From Anthoceros angustus (taxonomy: Eukaryota > Streptophyta > Anthocerotopsida > Anthocerotales > Anthocerotaceae): a stretch of DNA of 64,000 bases. The translations under genes and the position numbers were made by a program. Under the pieces are notes generated by a model that saw nothing but the letters and a program-made list of their open reading frames with translations, had not been told where the DNA came from and made no database searches. The stretch is taken from positions 868,001 to 932,000 of the forward strand of contig MU008153.1 of NCBI GenBank assembly GCA_010909165.1, in the 5' to 3' direction. Positions 10,432 through 22,613 of this stretch are shown here, in pieces; the stretch's first letter is position 1, and every line of letters begins with the position of its first letter.

Positions 10432-13400
10432 ATGGCGGTGAATACGGAGCGGAGAGTGATAGAACTAGAGTCGGGATGGGAATTTATGCAGAAAGGCATC
10501 ACCAAATTGAAAAATCTTCTCGAGGGTGTGCCGGAGCAGCAATTCAATTCGGAGGAGTACATCATGCTGTATACGTATCCTTGTCATGTGGTTTGCTCTG
10601 CGTTTTCTGTTGGGAGGGAGGGAGGGAGGAAGGAATTCCTGTGGTCGAGGTTTGTGCTGTGGTACGGTGTGGAATGACCTAGTTTGGAGCTTGTAGTGGT
10701 CAGTTCTTGTCTCTGTCTTGGAGGCTGTGACACCTTGACATTAAGGTTGCAGAACTATCTACAACATGTGTACGCAGAAGCCACCTCAGGACTACTCGCA
10801 ACAATTATATGACAGATACAGGGAATCTTTCGAGGAGTATATCAACTCCAAGGTAGGCACTATCTGCTGGTCGGAAGGCGCCGCTTTTGCACTATATCGG
10901 GGTCCGGCGCTCTGAAGCGTGTCTTCCCCCGCCATGTATGTGTAACAGGTTCTTCCTGCACTGCGGGAGAAGTATGACGAGTACATGTTGAGGGAGCTTG
11001 TGAAGCGATGGGACAATCACAAGGTCATGGTGCGGTGGTTGTCTCGGTTCTTCAACTACCTGGATCGCTACTTCATCAATAGGCGATCACTTGCACCCTT
11101 GAGTGAAGTTGGCTTGATGTGCTTCCGGGATCTGGTACGGTCTGCGTTTCCTCTGTCTGGTTGCTTCAGCTCCTCGTTTGTGTCTTGAGATTTTGCCGGA
11201 GACTGTTCATCTCTGACATGCATAATCCACTGGTTAATGCAGGTGTACCAAGAGATGAGGCATAACGTCAAAGATGCTGTGATTGCATTGGTAAGCTGCA
11301 CTGGTCTGTCGGGTACCACGCTTGTGGTCATGTGTATTGACATGTACTGTGCTTTATGCAGATTGACCGGGAACGGGAAGGGGAGCAGATTGATCGTGCT
11401 CTGCTAAAGAATGTTTTGGGAATCTTTGTTGAAATTGGAATGGGAAACATGGATGCCTATGAACAAGATTTCGAAACCTTCATGCTTCAAGATACAGCTT
11501 CCTTCTACTCTCGCAAGGCAGCATCCTGGATCGAGGAGGACTCTTGTCCAGACTACATGCTCAAGGTCTTGCCCACGTCACCTAGTTTCTCAGCGTTCCG
11601 TACGTGGCAGTGTGGTCCACTGTTGCTATATTTCGATGGGTATGATATTGCAGTACCCTAAGATGCTTTTGGTCTAGCAGGCGGAGGAGTGCTTGAAAAG
11701 GGAGAAGGAAAGGGTTGGTCACTACCTACATACTTCGAGTGAAGTGAAATTGCTGGAGGTTTGTTCTTGCTCTCTAGCCTAACCTTGATGTTCGCTTAGA
11801 TACTTCCGAACAGCAGCGACGAGCCTAGCTCTTTGAGCTAATAAATTCCCTTATCGTTCGCAGAAAGTACAACATGAATTGCTAACTCAGTATGAGAACC
11901 AGTTACTGGAGAAGGAACACTCAGGGTGCCATGCTCTATTGAGGGATGACAAGGCATGTCCGATATTCTTGCCTGTGCCTGGTTCCTTTTCTGCAGTTGT
12001 TTGTTCTCTATGAGTTTCACCTCAAAGCAGGTTGACCATGGGCACGTTTAACACCATTGGTCATCCCCTCCTTGTTGACTTCTAAGTGGCCAATTTTGTT
12101 TGTGTTGCAGGTGGAGGATCTTTCGAGGATGTACAGACTGTTTCACAGGATTCCGAGAGGGTTGGAACCTGTTGCCTTGATCTTCAGACAGGTGATTCTG
12201 TCTCCCACAGTTTTAGGGCTGTGCTTGACGTTAACGTGGCCCAAATACTGATGGGGTACTTGTGTTGCTTGCACAGCATGTGACTGGTGAAGGTACAGCT
12301 CTGGTGAAGCATGCAGAGGATGCCGCCAGTAACAAAAAGGTGACTTGCTTGGTGACACAACAAATTTGCCCTGACTGTTTGCGCCTGTTGCTGAGTTTCA
12401 CCTGATAGTAGTTGACTCATCACCTGCCATATGGCTCATTCTATCATTGTGCTTGACAGAATGAGAAGAAAGATACTGTAGGCGTGCAGGAGCAGGTATG
12501 CTTATGTTTTTTAAGTATGTTTTTTTTAAGTACCATCCTGTTTTCTTCCACACCTCCTAGTCTGGTTTTTTGAGTGGTGGTTCAAAACGCACCTTTTGCA
12601 GGCGTTTGTTCGCAAGGTCATTGAGTTGCATGACAAGTATCTGCAATATGTCAATGACTGCTTTCAAAACCATTCCTTATTTCACAAGGTAAGGGCAGGT
12701 TCCAGTTTTCTGGCCTTTTTGTAAACTCCTGTGGGATTTGTACCTATGCTTTAGTCCTTACTCCAAGGTGGCTCTGTCATCATTTGCTCACCCGTTTGTA
12801 CATGGACAGGCCTTGAAAGAAGCCTTTGAAGTGTTTTGCAACAAGGGTGTTGCTGGAAGCACCAGTGCAGAACTGCTGGCGACTTTCTGTGACAATCTTC
12901 TGAAGAAGGGTGGCAGTGAAAAGCTGAGCGATGAAGCCATTGAGGACACTTTGGAAAAGGTTCTACTTTTGGTTCCATATTGTAGTTTTGGCTCACTTCT
13001 CTTTTAAATTGCGAGACCTATATGGAGGAATATTGATGCGAGTCTAACAAGCAATTTGCGTGCAATCAGGTTGTGAAGCTCCTTGCCTACATCAGCGACA
13101 AGGATTTATTTGCTGAGTTTTACAGGTATGCAGATGTGTGTTTTGTTCATGTTTTTTGACTTCGACATCTGGTGCAATGCCTCATGTGTTTTTTTCTCTT
13201 TCCTGGGACCTCAGGAAAAAGCTGGCGCGAAGGTTGTTGTTCGATAAAAGTGCAAATGACGACCATGAGCGCAGCATTTTGACCAAGTTGAAGCAACAGT
13301 GTGGGGGCCAGTTTACATCAAAAATGGAAGGAATGGTAAGCCCTCCTCTGTTGGCATGTTTTGCAGAGCCTCCTTTGTCAGTCGTGGTGGGTGGAGCAGA

Positions 13401-14641
13401 CAAATCTTAATCTAATATTCTTGTGGCTACCAGGTAACGGACTTGACCCTTGCGCGGGAGAATCAGACAAGCTTTGAAGAGTATTTGAATGCAGCTGAAG
13501 CTTCCCAACATCCTGGCATTGACTTGACCGTAACAGTTCTAACAACCGGTTTCTGGCCAAGCTACAAGTCCTCAGATCTAGCACTCCCAGAAGAGATGGT
13601 AGGTGGTTGTCATGTGCGACGTTGTCTTCATCCTGTCTCCATGATACTCGGAATGTGAAACAATGAGCTGTGATTGCAGGTCAAATGTGTTGAGGTGTTC
13701 AAGGAATTTTACCAGACAAAGACAAAACATCGGAAGCTGACCTGGATATACTCATTGGGGACTTGCAACATCTCGGGCCGATTTGATGCTAAAGCAATTG
13801 AGTTGATTGTGACCACCTATCAGGTATGATGGTTGCCTTCTTGGAACTTGCTTAAGGTTCGGGTCAGCAAATGAAGTTCAATGCATGCTGTGCCATTTTG
13901 TGCTTCTCAACTAGTGTCATTTGATGTGTAGGCGGCAGTCCTGTTGCTGTTCAATGCTGCTGAGAGGCTTAGCTACTCAGACATCAAGTCCCAGCTCAAT
14001 TTGACAGACGAGGATGTAGTCAGGTTATTGCATTCTCTGTCATGTGCAAAATACAAACTTCTCAACAAGGAGCCAAATACTAAGACAGTTGGTCCAAACG
14101 ATGTGTTCGAGTGGAATTCGAAGTTCACAGACAAGATGAGGAGAATTAAGGTACTGTTCAAACCTTGAGTCTATCTGATGGCTCATTCCATCTATTTTAT
14201 GCACTTCAATTGTGATAACGTCTCCGTGGTTGGCAGATTCCCTTGCCACCAGTTGACGAGAAGAAGAAAGTTATTGAGGATGTGGATAAAGACAGGCGAT
14301 ATGCAATTGATGCTTCCATTGTCCGGATTATGAAGAGCCGGAAGGTGCTGCAGCACCAACAGCTTGTGTTGGAATGTGTAGACCAGCTTGGTAGGATGTT
14401 CAAGGTAAGCCATTTGTGTCTGGAGAAGTCTCTCGTCTCTCCGTTTTGCAAGTCCAGTGCGGGGAGAGCTCTACTGTTGGGTTACTCAATTGAAGGTAGG
14501 GCTCTATTTTGACGTTCTTGTCATGTCGGTCTTGGTCAGCCTGACTTCAAGATAATCAAGAAGCGTATCGAGGACTTGATTGCCCGGGAGTACCTGGAGC
14601 GTGACAAAGACAATGCAAACCTGTTCAGATACCTGGCTTGA
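10432..14641 (+). CDS. CUL1: Cullin 1, scaffold of SCF ubiquitin ligases
   Basis: Nineteen coding exons: 10432-10574, 10753-10852, 10949-11134, 11243-11290, 11362-11565, 11681-11758, 11864-11953, 12111-12191, 12277-12339, 12460-12495, 12602-12688, 12810-12959, 13070-13125, 13215-13335, 13434-13598, 13680-13823, 13932-14150, 14237-14404, 14540-14641. They join in frame to 746 residues, the usual plant CUL1 length. The N-terminal cullin repeats ([28 protein letters not shown]) bind SKP1/F-box adaptors. The cullin homology domain ([29 protein letters not shown]) binds RBX1. The C-terminal winged helix carries the NEDD8 site in IVRIMKSRK (Lys690), and the chain ends YLA. The product works in nucleus and cytosol, ubiquitinating regulators in hormone and cell-cycle control. 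Introns are 71-178 nt. The intron after 11953 starts with GC instead of GT. The start follows GCC and agrees with family N-termini. Confidence 0.96.
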
Positions 14642-16189
14642 GGGGAAATTTTTGGTCCTTGCTGCTGCAGTTGTGTTGCGCCACAGGCACAGAATACCAG
14701 GTTTGGAGGCGGAGATTCTGCTCTGGCACTGCCTGGGCTGGCTACCATCAGCGTAATCGTAGAAAATTTGCCTGTTTTTCCGTGGCTGGCAATGGGCATA
14801 TAATCTCACAAGCAGCATGGGCTACAGCCACCTTGAGGAAAGGTGGTAAAATGATTTGGCAACGGGATGCATATGGGTCGCATCATCTGTGGTTTTCAGC
14901 AATTCCTGTAGCGACCAGGAGCTGGTGTCGGCCGGCCTTCCTTCGCGTTCCCAGATATGTCATGGACTGGAGGTTCAAAGTTTGCCTTCCCCTAGGTGCT
15001 GCTTAGAGGCCTCCGTCCTGTCCTGCGAATGATTGCAACTCGAACAGATTTCACAATCTGGCTCCAGTTTCATCTTTTCAAAGAAAAATTTGGTCGCAAG
15101 TCACCGTTGTACAAGATTGCCACCTTCTAGCTAGGATCTGGGTCTAGCTGACCGGTGGGCTCCACTGGGAGCTCTTTATATGTGTGACTTCTTGGTGTAT
15201 GTTTTTGGCTGTTGGGATTATCCAAAAATCGTAGAACAATTATGTACCTACTTGGTGGAACAAGGAAATGAATCATCTCACTTATCGGGCATTGATTGTA
15301 TTGTTATGAACTGTTTGATTTACGAGAAAATTGCGACGTTGGCTGGTAACGGGTACTTCTAGCAGTACCACGAATGAACTGCGACGACTACACTTGGCCG
15401 GTAACGCGTACTTCGAGGATCGTGCCCTGGCTGCCTGTAATACAGTACTCAGCGATGGCTTACTCGAATGCTACAAATGTGTTACCCAAGCCTTTTTATG
15501 CCTGAGTTCCCTGCACCTTCTGCACACACACAGATGTTTTCCATCGGCCCATATCGCATCCCGTGCGGGAGACTATAAAGCATTACATCTGCTTTCGGTT
15601 CAACTCAGCACTTGATGGTGGAAACAACTTTTTATTACCTCCTGCCCAAGTTTTATATAGAACTTCACAAGGTCCTATACTTGTAGACCCTTCTTTTGGT
15701 TTTGGCCTTACTTGTCCACAAGTAAGGCCTTGCGCAGGTTACGTAGGACAGTCCAGCTGCTTGCGGAGAAAGAGCCGATGTAAGACTGTCACAGCAACAA
15801 CGACAGGTCACGGTTCCCAGACTGCTGTTCACTTCACTACGGCATCGAGAGCCTGCATCAGACTTATCCCTTGTCCACATCGCTTTCAGCTTATGAGACA
15901 TGTGAGAAGAATCCATCCATGAGAGATGCTGTCACTCTGCAAGCTGGGGACAATCCCCGAAGGACGGGCTTTTACATCCCTGTCACCTCGTACGACAACC
16001 AAGGACTTTCAAAATCCATCAACTATGGACAAAGTTTAAATGTATTATGTACCAGCCTCCACGCATGTCAGATGTGAGAGGTTCCTTCATCAACGAGCCA
16101 TCTTTCAACACGTGAATGCTCCAAATCAAGCCCGTAGTCACCATCGAACCATTCGCACATCATCTATGACATGCGTGCAGGAGTCGTGA
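14642..16189. other. CUL1 3' region and intergenic DNA
   Basis: The first several hundred bases should include the CUL1 3' UTR. No conserved frame, repeat or RNA gene is evident. Short duplicated phrases around TTGGC(T/C)GGTAACG(G/C)GTACTTC occur near 15340 and 15390. Confidence 0.4.
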
Positions 16190-16980
16190 TCGTTGCCCAG
16201 ATCCGATGCTGCCTGCGAGCTCGGGGAAGAAGTATCTAATCAACGGCTTTTCATGCCCCCAAGCTTCGAGATCTCCCGCTAATTTCGGTAGTGAAAATCT
16301 GGCAGCCCGGATTCCTCCACACCTGCCAGAACAGAACAACAAGTGTAGGTGCTGGCACTGCGTAGTCCCACAAGCATGCGGGTCAGGAAGGCTTACATAC
16401 CTGGCGCTCAGCAGGGGCGGAGGAAAGGAGGCTTTCGCGAGGATCTTTCTCCGGATGAGGATGAATGTAAGTAGCAGCGCTACAGAGGATCTGGGCACAC
16501 TGGGTGCAGATGAAGAGCACGTTGACAAGAGTGGACCTCCATGTGTTTGAACAGAAAGTGTGCGCGGAAAGGGTTGCGTAGCAGGAATATAGATGACTAT
16601 GACATGTAGCATGTAGCTCCTTTGTCACCCTTTCCTATTTAAGGATTAGAGTTCCGCTATTGCGAACGCGTTCTTCATTTGACCCAGTGTGTGCACTGCT
16701 GCTTCCATTCATCCTCGTCGGGACACAGAGTTCCTCCTCAAAGCCTCCTTTCCTCCCGCCCAGGAGAGGGTGCTCTGCCCGCAGGAACGCAGCATCCTCA
16801 GGACGTATAGTTTCCGCGTTTGCTTGTGGGAGTGTGCAGTGTCAGGACCCACACTTGTTGTTGTGTTCTGTTCTGGAAGGAGTGCACTTGTTGTTGTTGT
16901 TGTGTCTCGTGTTCTGGAAGGAGTGGGAGAACCCGGGCTGCCAATTTTCACTACCGAAATTGGAGGAGGCAGAGGAGAGG
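16190..16980. repeat. Imperfect inverted duplication of the ALDH3 5' region
   Basis: The reverse complement of about 16525-16230 aligns, in order, with about 16671-17020. Shared landmarks are GTGCTCTTCATCTGCACCC against GTTCTTCATTTGACCC, CATTCATCCTC, AAGCCTCCTTTCC, CTTGTGGGA, CACTTGTTGTT...TGTTCTGTTCTGG, and CCGGGCTGCCA...TTTTCACTACCGAAATT. The match runs weakly past the ALDH3 start codon. The arms are about 300 bp, visibly diverged, with a spacer of about 145 bp. A transcript through both arms could form a long hairpin. Arm limits are approximate. Confidence 0.7.
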
Positions 16981-16982
16981 CC

Positions 16983-19290
16983 ATGGCCCATCTCCAGGAT
17001 TTGGGGCCTGATGGGTCTTTGGAAGCCAAGGCCGAGCGGCTCGTGGACGAGCTCCGGGAGTATGTCAAGACCGGGGTGTGCAGAAGGCGGGAATGGAGGG
17101 TGGAGCAGCTGAACGGGATGCTCCGGCTGATCAAGGAGAGGGAACCGGATATCGTGGCTGCGCTGAAGAGCGATATCGGGAAACCAGAATTGGAGACGTT
17201 TGTGAGCGAGGTGCGGATTCCTCCCTGCGATTAAGGTTGTGGGCGCCTGGAATTCCTTGATTCTTGGCAGTAGAGGAGTGGGTCAGGATGGAATGGAATC
17301 CGTCTTGTGCTGATCCTGCAGCCGCATGCAGATCCAGGTCGTTGCGGAATCCTGTAGGCTGGCAATAAAGCAGCTAGGCAAATGGATGGCGCCGCAGAAG
17401 GTGGGTGGTCCCAGCTTTGATGCAGGGAAGGCAAGTCTCTGCGAGCACTGCAGTAAGGTGATTGCAGGGCTGTGGCATTGTGGGTGCACTTGCTGCAGGT
17501 ATCTGCAACTCTGGCAACGTTTCCTTCCACTTGCACCATTGTTCCAGAACCTCTCGGTGTGGTGCTGGTTATATCAGCTTGGAACTACCCATTCGGTAGG
17601 TTTTGCGGCGTCTCTGATGGTGAACATGTTGTAGGTGAGTGATGTTGGGAATGCACATGTTGTTGTGTCCGTGGCTGAAGATGTTGTGGATGTGCAGTGC
17701 TGGCGTTGGATCCAGTGGTGGGCGCCATATCTGCAGGCAATGCAGTGGTGTTGAAGCCCTCGGAGGTGGCACCTGCATGTTCAACTCTGATTGCTAAGCT
17801 GCTCCCCAAGTACGTGGATTCCAAGGCTGTTCGAGTTGTTGAGGGCGGAATTCCAGAGACCACTGCCCTGCTGGAGCAGCACTGGGACACGATACTTTAC
17901 ACAGGTATTTCCTTGCTCTGCAGAGGTCTGTTTTTTCAAGGAATCAGACCAAGATTATCAGACCAGTGCTCTTACTATAAGAGTGGTTGTCCAGGCAGTA
18001 CTCGAATTGGAAGGGTCGTCATGGCGGCTGCTGCTAAACACCTTACACCTGTTATTCTGGAGCTGGGTGGCAAGTCCCCTACCATTGTTGATTCCACGGT
18101 AGATTTGAAGGTGGGATCTGGACCTCTGATATGTTCCTCCGTTACAGTAAGGATTTCTAACCTGAGGACCCATTCTCTCAGGCTTCTGCAAAGCGAATCG
18201 TCTCCGGCAAATGGGGAAGTAACAATGGACAAGCTTGTGTTGCGCCTGACTACATTCTGGCAGAGGAGGCTATTGTTCCACAGCTGGTATGGATGCGGCT
18301 CGGCAACAGTCCCAAGTTCGTTTCACCTGAAAAGTGCCCAAGTTCGGCTTATGGCTTGAATGCAAGTTTGTTCCGTTCTCAGCTCTGGTGCTTGCAGGTG
18401 GACTCGCTGAGATCTACAATCAAAAGTTTCTATGGAGAGGACCCCAAGTTATCAGGTGATTTGTCCAAGATAATAAATCACAACCATTTTGGACGCCTTA
18501 AAAAGCTTCTGGACGACCGAGTTTCGGACAAGATTGTATTCGGTGGTGATTCAGACGAGAAGAGCCTGTAATAACCTTCCCCATGCTGTGTATCTACAAC
18601 GACAGTCATCAGTCAGTTGCATGAAGAGAGAGCTAACGCCAAACTCTGTGCAGGTATATTGCTCCTACAGTTGTTTTGGATCCTCCTCTGGATTCCCCGC
18701 TGATGACGGAGGAAATTTTTGGTCCCATTCTGCCCATCATTCCGGTAGGAATTCCCGCCTTCCCTGCGAGGTTCAGCTTCACTCTCACTTGCGCTAATTA
18801 TGTGGAGGCCTGGAGCAGGTGAACTCTGTCGATGAGGCTGTGAAGATAGTGAACTCCCGTCCAAAGCCTTTGGCTCTGTACCTCTTCACAAACAACAAGA
18901 AAGTTGAGCAGCAAGTAGTGGAAGAAACGTCATCTGGAGGCATGGTGGTCAACGACACTGTTCTGCATGTACGTAGCTCGCTCAACTCTCGTGTCCCTGT
19001 TCCTTTCCTTGTTTGACAGCAACAGTAGTTGGACTGATGCATTGGGATTGCAGTTTGTGGTCCCCGGACTGCCGTTTGGAGGGGTTGGTGATAGCGGAAT
19101 GGGTGCTTACCACGGTCGGCATTCCTTCGACAGTTTCAGCCACAAGAAGGCACTTGTGTCAAGGGTCCTCAAAGGGGATGTAAGCGCAAGGTATCCACCT
19201 TACAACAACGCCAAGAAAAATTTTCTGCGGGCTTTACTAGAAGGAGACTTCGTGGGCCTCTTGCTAACGATTCTGGGTCTAAAGAAGTGA
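16983..19290 (+). CDS. ALDH3: Aldehyde dehydrogenase, ALDH3 family
   Basis: Ten exons: 16983-17210, 17338-17400, 17499-17595, 17698-17904, 17995-18110, 18182-18286, 18398-18567, 18654-18744, 18819-18968, 19054-19290. They join in frame to 487 residues, typical for plant ALDH3 (ALDH3H/I/F group). The enzyme oxidises fatty and aromatic aldehydes to acids with NAD(P)+, and in plants serves stress detoxification. Seen: NAD-fold text VVLVISAWNYPF, catalytic general base Glu221 in VILELGGKSP, nucleophile Cys256 in NNGQACVAPD, EEIFGPILPI, and the C-terminal LPFGGVGDSGMGAYHG with a hydrophobic tail LLLTILGLKK that may favour membrane contact. There is no obvious chloroplast transit peptide from the chosen ATG. 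The frame is open upstream to 16689, so a longer N-terminus cannot be excluded. Nothing essential is missing, so it is probably functional. An inverted copy of its 5' region lies just upstream. Confidence 0.94.
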
Positions 19291-19403
19291 TCACGTCCGT
19301 CCCGAGAATGGCAACTCATTAGCAAGTGTTTTGGGCAACTCATCAATGACCTGCTGTGCGTCAACCATGCTTCCCAACCTTGCATGCAACTTTGCATACT
19401 TGT

Positions 19404-20616
19404 TTATCGAATTGCCGCCGACACTGGCATCACCGTGAAGCCCTTGATCTTCAACCTGTGCATGAAGCTGCTTCCCACATGCAGAGCTGCTATACTTGTA
19501 CTTGCATGGACCTGTAGAGATGAAGGGCTTCCTGGTGGGAATATCCTGCTATAATGGCACTCCACGTTAACCACCACCTTCTTCTCCACAAGTCTGCCAA
19601 ACACACCCCTGGCATGCTCCAAGCTACCGCACTTTGTATACATGTTCACCAAGCTGCTGGCGACAAATACACCAGCTTGCAGTCCTTGTTCTCTAATTTG
19701 TGCATGAAGCTGCATTCCCTTCTCCAGAGCTAGGGTGCCCAGACTTGCACATGCCTGCAGGAGGCACACAAATGTCACTGAAACAGGTGCAACGCGTTGC
19801 AAAGGAGAGGGCTTCCCGCCCCATACCCTGCGGGGAATACCCTGCAATCATAGCATTCCACGTGATGACATTCTAGAGGGAGTCCATCAAACACGCCCTG
19901 AGCATCTTTCAAGCTGCCGCACTTTGCATACATGTCTACCAAGCTGTTGGCTACGAACCCATCAGCTTGAAGCCCTCGGTCTCTAATCTGCACATGAAGC
20001 TGCTTTCTCCTCTCCAAAGCTTTCGTGCCAACACTTGCACACGCCTGCAGGACGGACACAAACGTCACAGCGTCAGGTGCAGCCATCCTATCTTCCTGCA
20101 TAGCCCTGAAAGAGCAAGGGCTTCCTGCCCCATGCCCTGACGGGCATATCCTGCTCCTATAGCATTCCATGTCACCACGTTCTTGAAAACCAGGCCATCA
20201 AACACACTCCGAGCCCAGACTTCCACGTGCCTGCAGGAGGCACACAAACGTGACAACATCAGGTGCAACGATACCTTCCTCTTGTATATCCCTGTACAGA
20301 CGAAGGGCACTCTGCCCCATCTCCTGCTGGGAATACCAGAACTCCCAAAGCGCCCCTGCCGGCACAGTTTGCTAACGGTTTCAGCCGACACCCATCTTTT
20401 GTATCCTGCATGTCTGCCATGGCCAAGTTCATGCCCCATGCTCCACTTGGACGGAGGTGCAGCATGCCCATCAAGAGCAGCCAACTGCACATCCATCCAC
20501 CCAACCGACTTGCAGCGATTATTCAGGCCCGTCTCCAGCCACCCATCTTGTTGCACAGACTGGCTTGCTTGCAAAGGTGGTGCAGCCCACGGCTTTGTTT
20601 TTTGCGAAACCTGCAT
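19404..20616 (-). pseudogene. Pentatricopeptide-repeat (PPR) pseudogene, PLS type
   Basis: Three overlapping minus-strand frames (20616-20065, 20170-19775, 19847-19404) each hold recognisable PPR units. Visible text includes FVSVLQACASVGTKALE, VANSLVDMYAKCGSL, FDGLVFKNVVTWNAIGAGYA and SSLVNMYTKCGSLEHARGVF. Passing between units needs frameshifts, and a start and C-terminal E/DYW domain are not seen. The units are very alike, as in the large PLS-PPR families of organelle RNA-editing factors in seedless plants. It is best called a decayed fragment. Plus-strand ORFs over the same interval are shadows. Confidence 0.85.
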
Positions 20617-20652
20617 TGTTCGAACTCATTTGAGAGGGAGCTCTCCCTGGAA

Positions 20653-20762
20653 TGCCTGTTTGCTCTCAGCATTGCTGTGCCCAGAAAACTGTTAAGTTAA
20701 GCGGAAGCTCTGCTTGCCTCGGATGCCTGTCTGCTCTCAGCATTGGTGTGCCCAGAAAACTG
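20653..20762. repeat. Direct duplication of about 40 bp
   Basis: GCCTGT(T/C)TGCTCTCAGCATTG followed by (C/G)TGTGCCCAGAAAACTGT appears twice, starting near 20653 and 20723. No function is assigned. Confidence 0.7.
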
Positions 20763-21031
20763 TCTCCACAACTCAAAATGTGCCTCACCCATCACTCTCT
20801 CCAACGCTAATGCTGATCAGATGTTTAAGCATCTGTAACAGGAAAACACTCACAAGAAAGGTCCTCCCGTTCCTGCCTTTGCAACCACTTCCAGTCACCA
20901 ATGCGCTGCAAGGTCTTCGTCTGGACATAAGCCTGTAAGCGTTCATGACGCTGTTCCGGACGCAAGGTGTTCGTCTGTCTGGACATAGACGTGTAAGCCT
21001 TCATGACGCTGAGACGCTGGTGATTAGATTC

Positions 21032-21272
21032 TCAAAAATCTTCCAGTGCACGACAAGACTGCTCCATGGTTTGCACCCTGTGCGTCAGCTTCTCCAACTC
21101 GTTTTCGAGCCTGTGCACCTTGTTTCGAATCTCCACAGTTAGGGTCTCTTGGGGAGTAGGATCAGGGTCTGAAATCTCCAACAACGTCACTCCACCCTCC
21201 AAGATGGGTGGAGGAACAGGGACGTCCCCATTAATCGGTGTCGTTCGACGCCACCTCCCTTCTCTGTCTCCA
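21032..21272 (-). other. Orphan open segment, coiled-coil-like C-terminus
   Basis: Read on the minus strand, about 78 codons are open down to a TGA at 21034-21032. They encode a proline-rich lead (GDVPVPPPILEGG, ISDPDPTPQET) followed by a charged heptad-like stretch (VEIRNKVHRLENELEKL, HRVQTMEQSC) ending ALEDF. There is no convincing ATG in this frame, and an A9 tract sits at the upstream edge on the plus strand. It could be a 3' exon or a retroelement gag fragment. No family is recognised. Confidence 0.3.
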
Positions 21273-21519
21273 TAAAAAAAAATCCTCCGGAGGGGATGAA
21301 CCGACCAGACTTAAATCCCTCCATCATGCCCCTTCTTACGGCATACCCGATGGGGTGGAACCTTTAAGCCCGATATCCTGCGCTTGGACACAGGGGGAGG
21401 GGTATCAGATCGCCCCCGTTTCATCCCACGCCCTCCGTTTCACCCGCCTTCCGGTTCTCGCAACCCCTGACCCAGCCCCTGCCCTTTTTTTAGTGAATTT
21501 GAAAAGGTGAAAAGTTGAA

Positions 21520-22277
21520 AAAGGTAAAAAGCTAAGTTAGTAGCTGCCCTGTTAAGAAGATGCATGTGTTGCATGCTTCAGGCAATCTCTTGTTAGAGAG
21601 GAATTGCTACAGCCACAAATGAAGAGCTGCCTAGAGAGGACTCTTAGTGATTAGTGGTCTGTAAGAATCCCTAGATTTAACAGCTGCCTAGTTAAGGTCA
21701 GAGTGCGGGATATGTAAGGGCTAGAGCAAGGGCGTTGAGGAACAAGTGGGACTCATTCTTTGAGAGAGCAGTGCAGGCAAGCCCCTAGTTGAGAGAGCTG
21801 TGGAGAGCTAGCTAGTGAACTTGTCATGGAATCAAGGAGGCAAGTGTGCGCTGCAAGCCTTGTGTTGAGAGAGCTGTGGAGAGCTAGCTAGTGAACTTGT
21901 CATGGAATCAAGGAGGCAAGTGTGCGCTGCAAGCCTTGTGTTGAGAGAGCTGTGGAGAGCTAGCTATTGAGCTTGTCATGGAATCAAGGGCAGTAGCTAG
22001 TTGGGCGTAGATAGCCAGATTCCATCGTTGTATTCTTATAATAAAGAGCAGCACCTCGAGGAGGTGGCCTGCGAGTCGTCAGTGGACGGCGGGTTACTTG
22101 GAGCCTAGTGCTGTGTTGTGAGGTTTGGAGTCTAGTGCTGTGTTGTGAGGTTGAGAGCGTTGAGAATCGTGCAAGTCTCTTGTGGAGTGAATTGGCGAGG
22201 TCCTAGACCACTGGGAAGCCAGCACTTGTCGCTTCCTTACTATGTCACTTCCTTACTAGCTGAGCAGTGAGGGGTGT
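21520..22277 (+). other. LTR-like region with an internal 76-bp tandem repeat
   Basis: No ORF of note. The text has LTR-like traits: an AATAAAG-type polyadenylation signal near 22039, short GTGCTGTGTTGTGAGGTT duplications at about 22110-22152, and repeats upstream. I could not pair it with a second LTR, a primer-binding site or pol sequence, so a solo LTR is only a possibility. Confidence 0.35.
21791..21988. repeat. 76-bp tandem repeat, about 2.6 copies
   Basis: Units begin GAGAGAGCTGTGGAGAGCTA at 21791, 21867 and 21943. The first two copies are nearly identical and the third is partial with small changes. Confidence 0.9.
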
Positions 22278-22279
22278 TA

Positions 22280-22611
22280 CTGTACCCCGAGGAGTGGTTC
22301 AACAGGTAATGTCCAAATAATTATTTTAAAAAAGTTCAATATAAGTATTTATATTTTCAAAATTTTAATATTTATGAAAAATAAGTTTATCAAATTTCAA
22401 CATTCATTAGAAAATAGGTATTTATATAGAATTAATAGATATATAAAGACCTCTTCTAAACAGGCCCTAATTTTCCACACAAACCCTAGTTTCCTTGTTT
22501 TTGGCATCTTGTACATTTTTACACATTGGGCATTTTAAGTATAATAATTTTTAGATTTTTGACTTTTACTAATTTTAATTGATTAATACCCAATCATCCT
22601 TCGGGATACGA
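22280..22611. mobile_element. TIR MITE copy 2 (inverted orientation)
   Basis: Ends are CTGTACCCCGAGGAGTGG on the left and, on the opposite strand, TCGTATCCCGAAGGATG on the right, flanked by TA at 22278-22279 and 22612-22613. The interior is the reverse complement of copy 1, with shared text such as CAAACCCTAGTTTCCTTG. About 332 bp, no ORF. Confidence 0.85.
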
Positions 22612-22613
22612 TA

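Noticed and set aside
9888-10565. 225-codon minus-strand ORF
   Set aside because: It overlaps the CUL1 first exon and promoter and shows no family features; GC-rich shadow.
20183-20700. Plus-strand ORFs of 145-170 codons
   Set aside because: They are antisense shadows of the PPR pseudogene.
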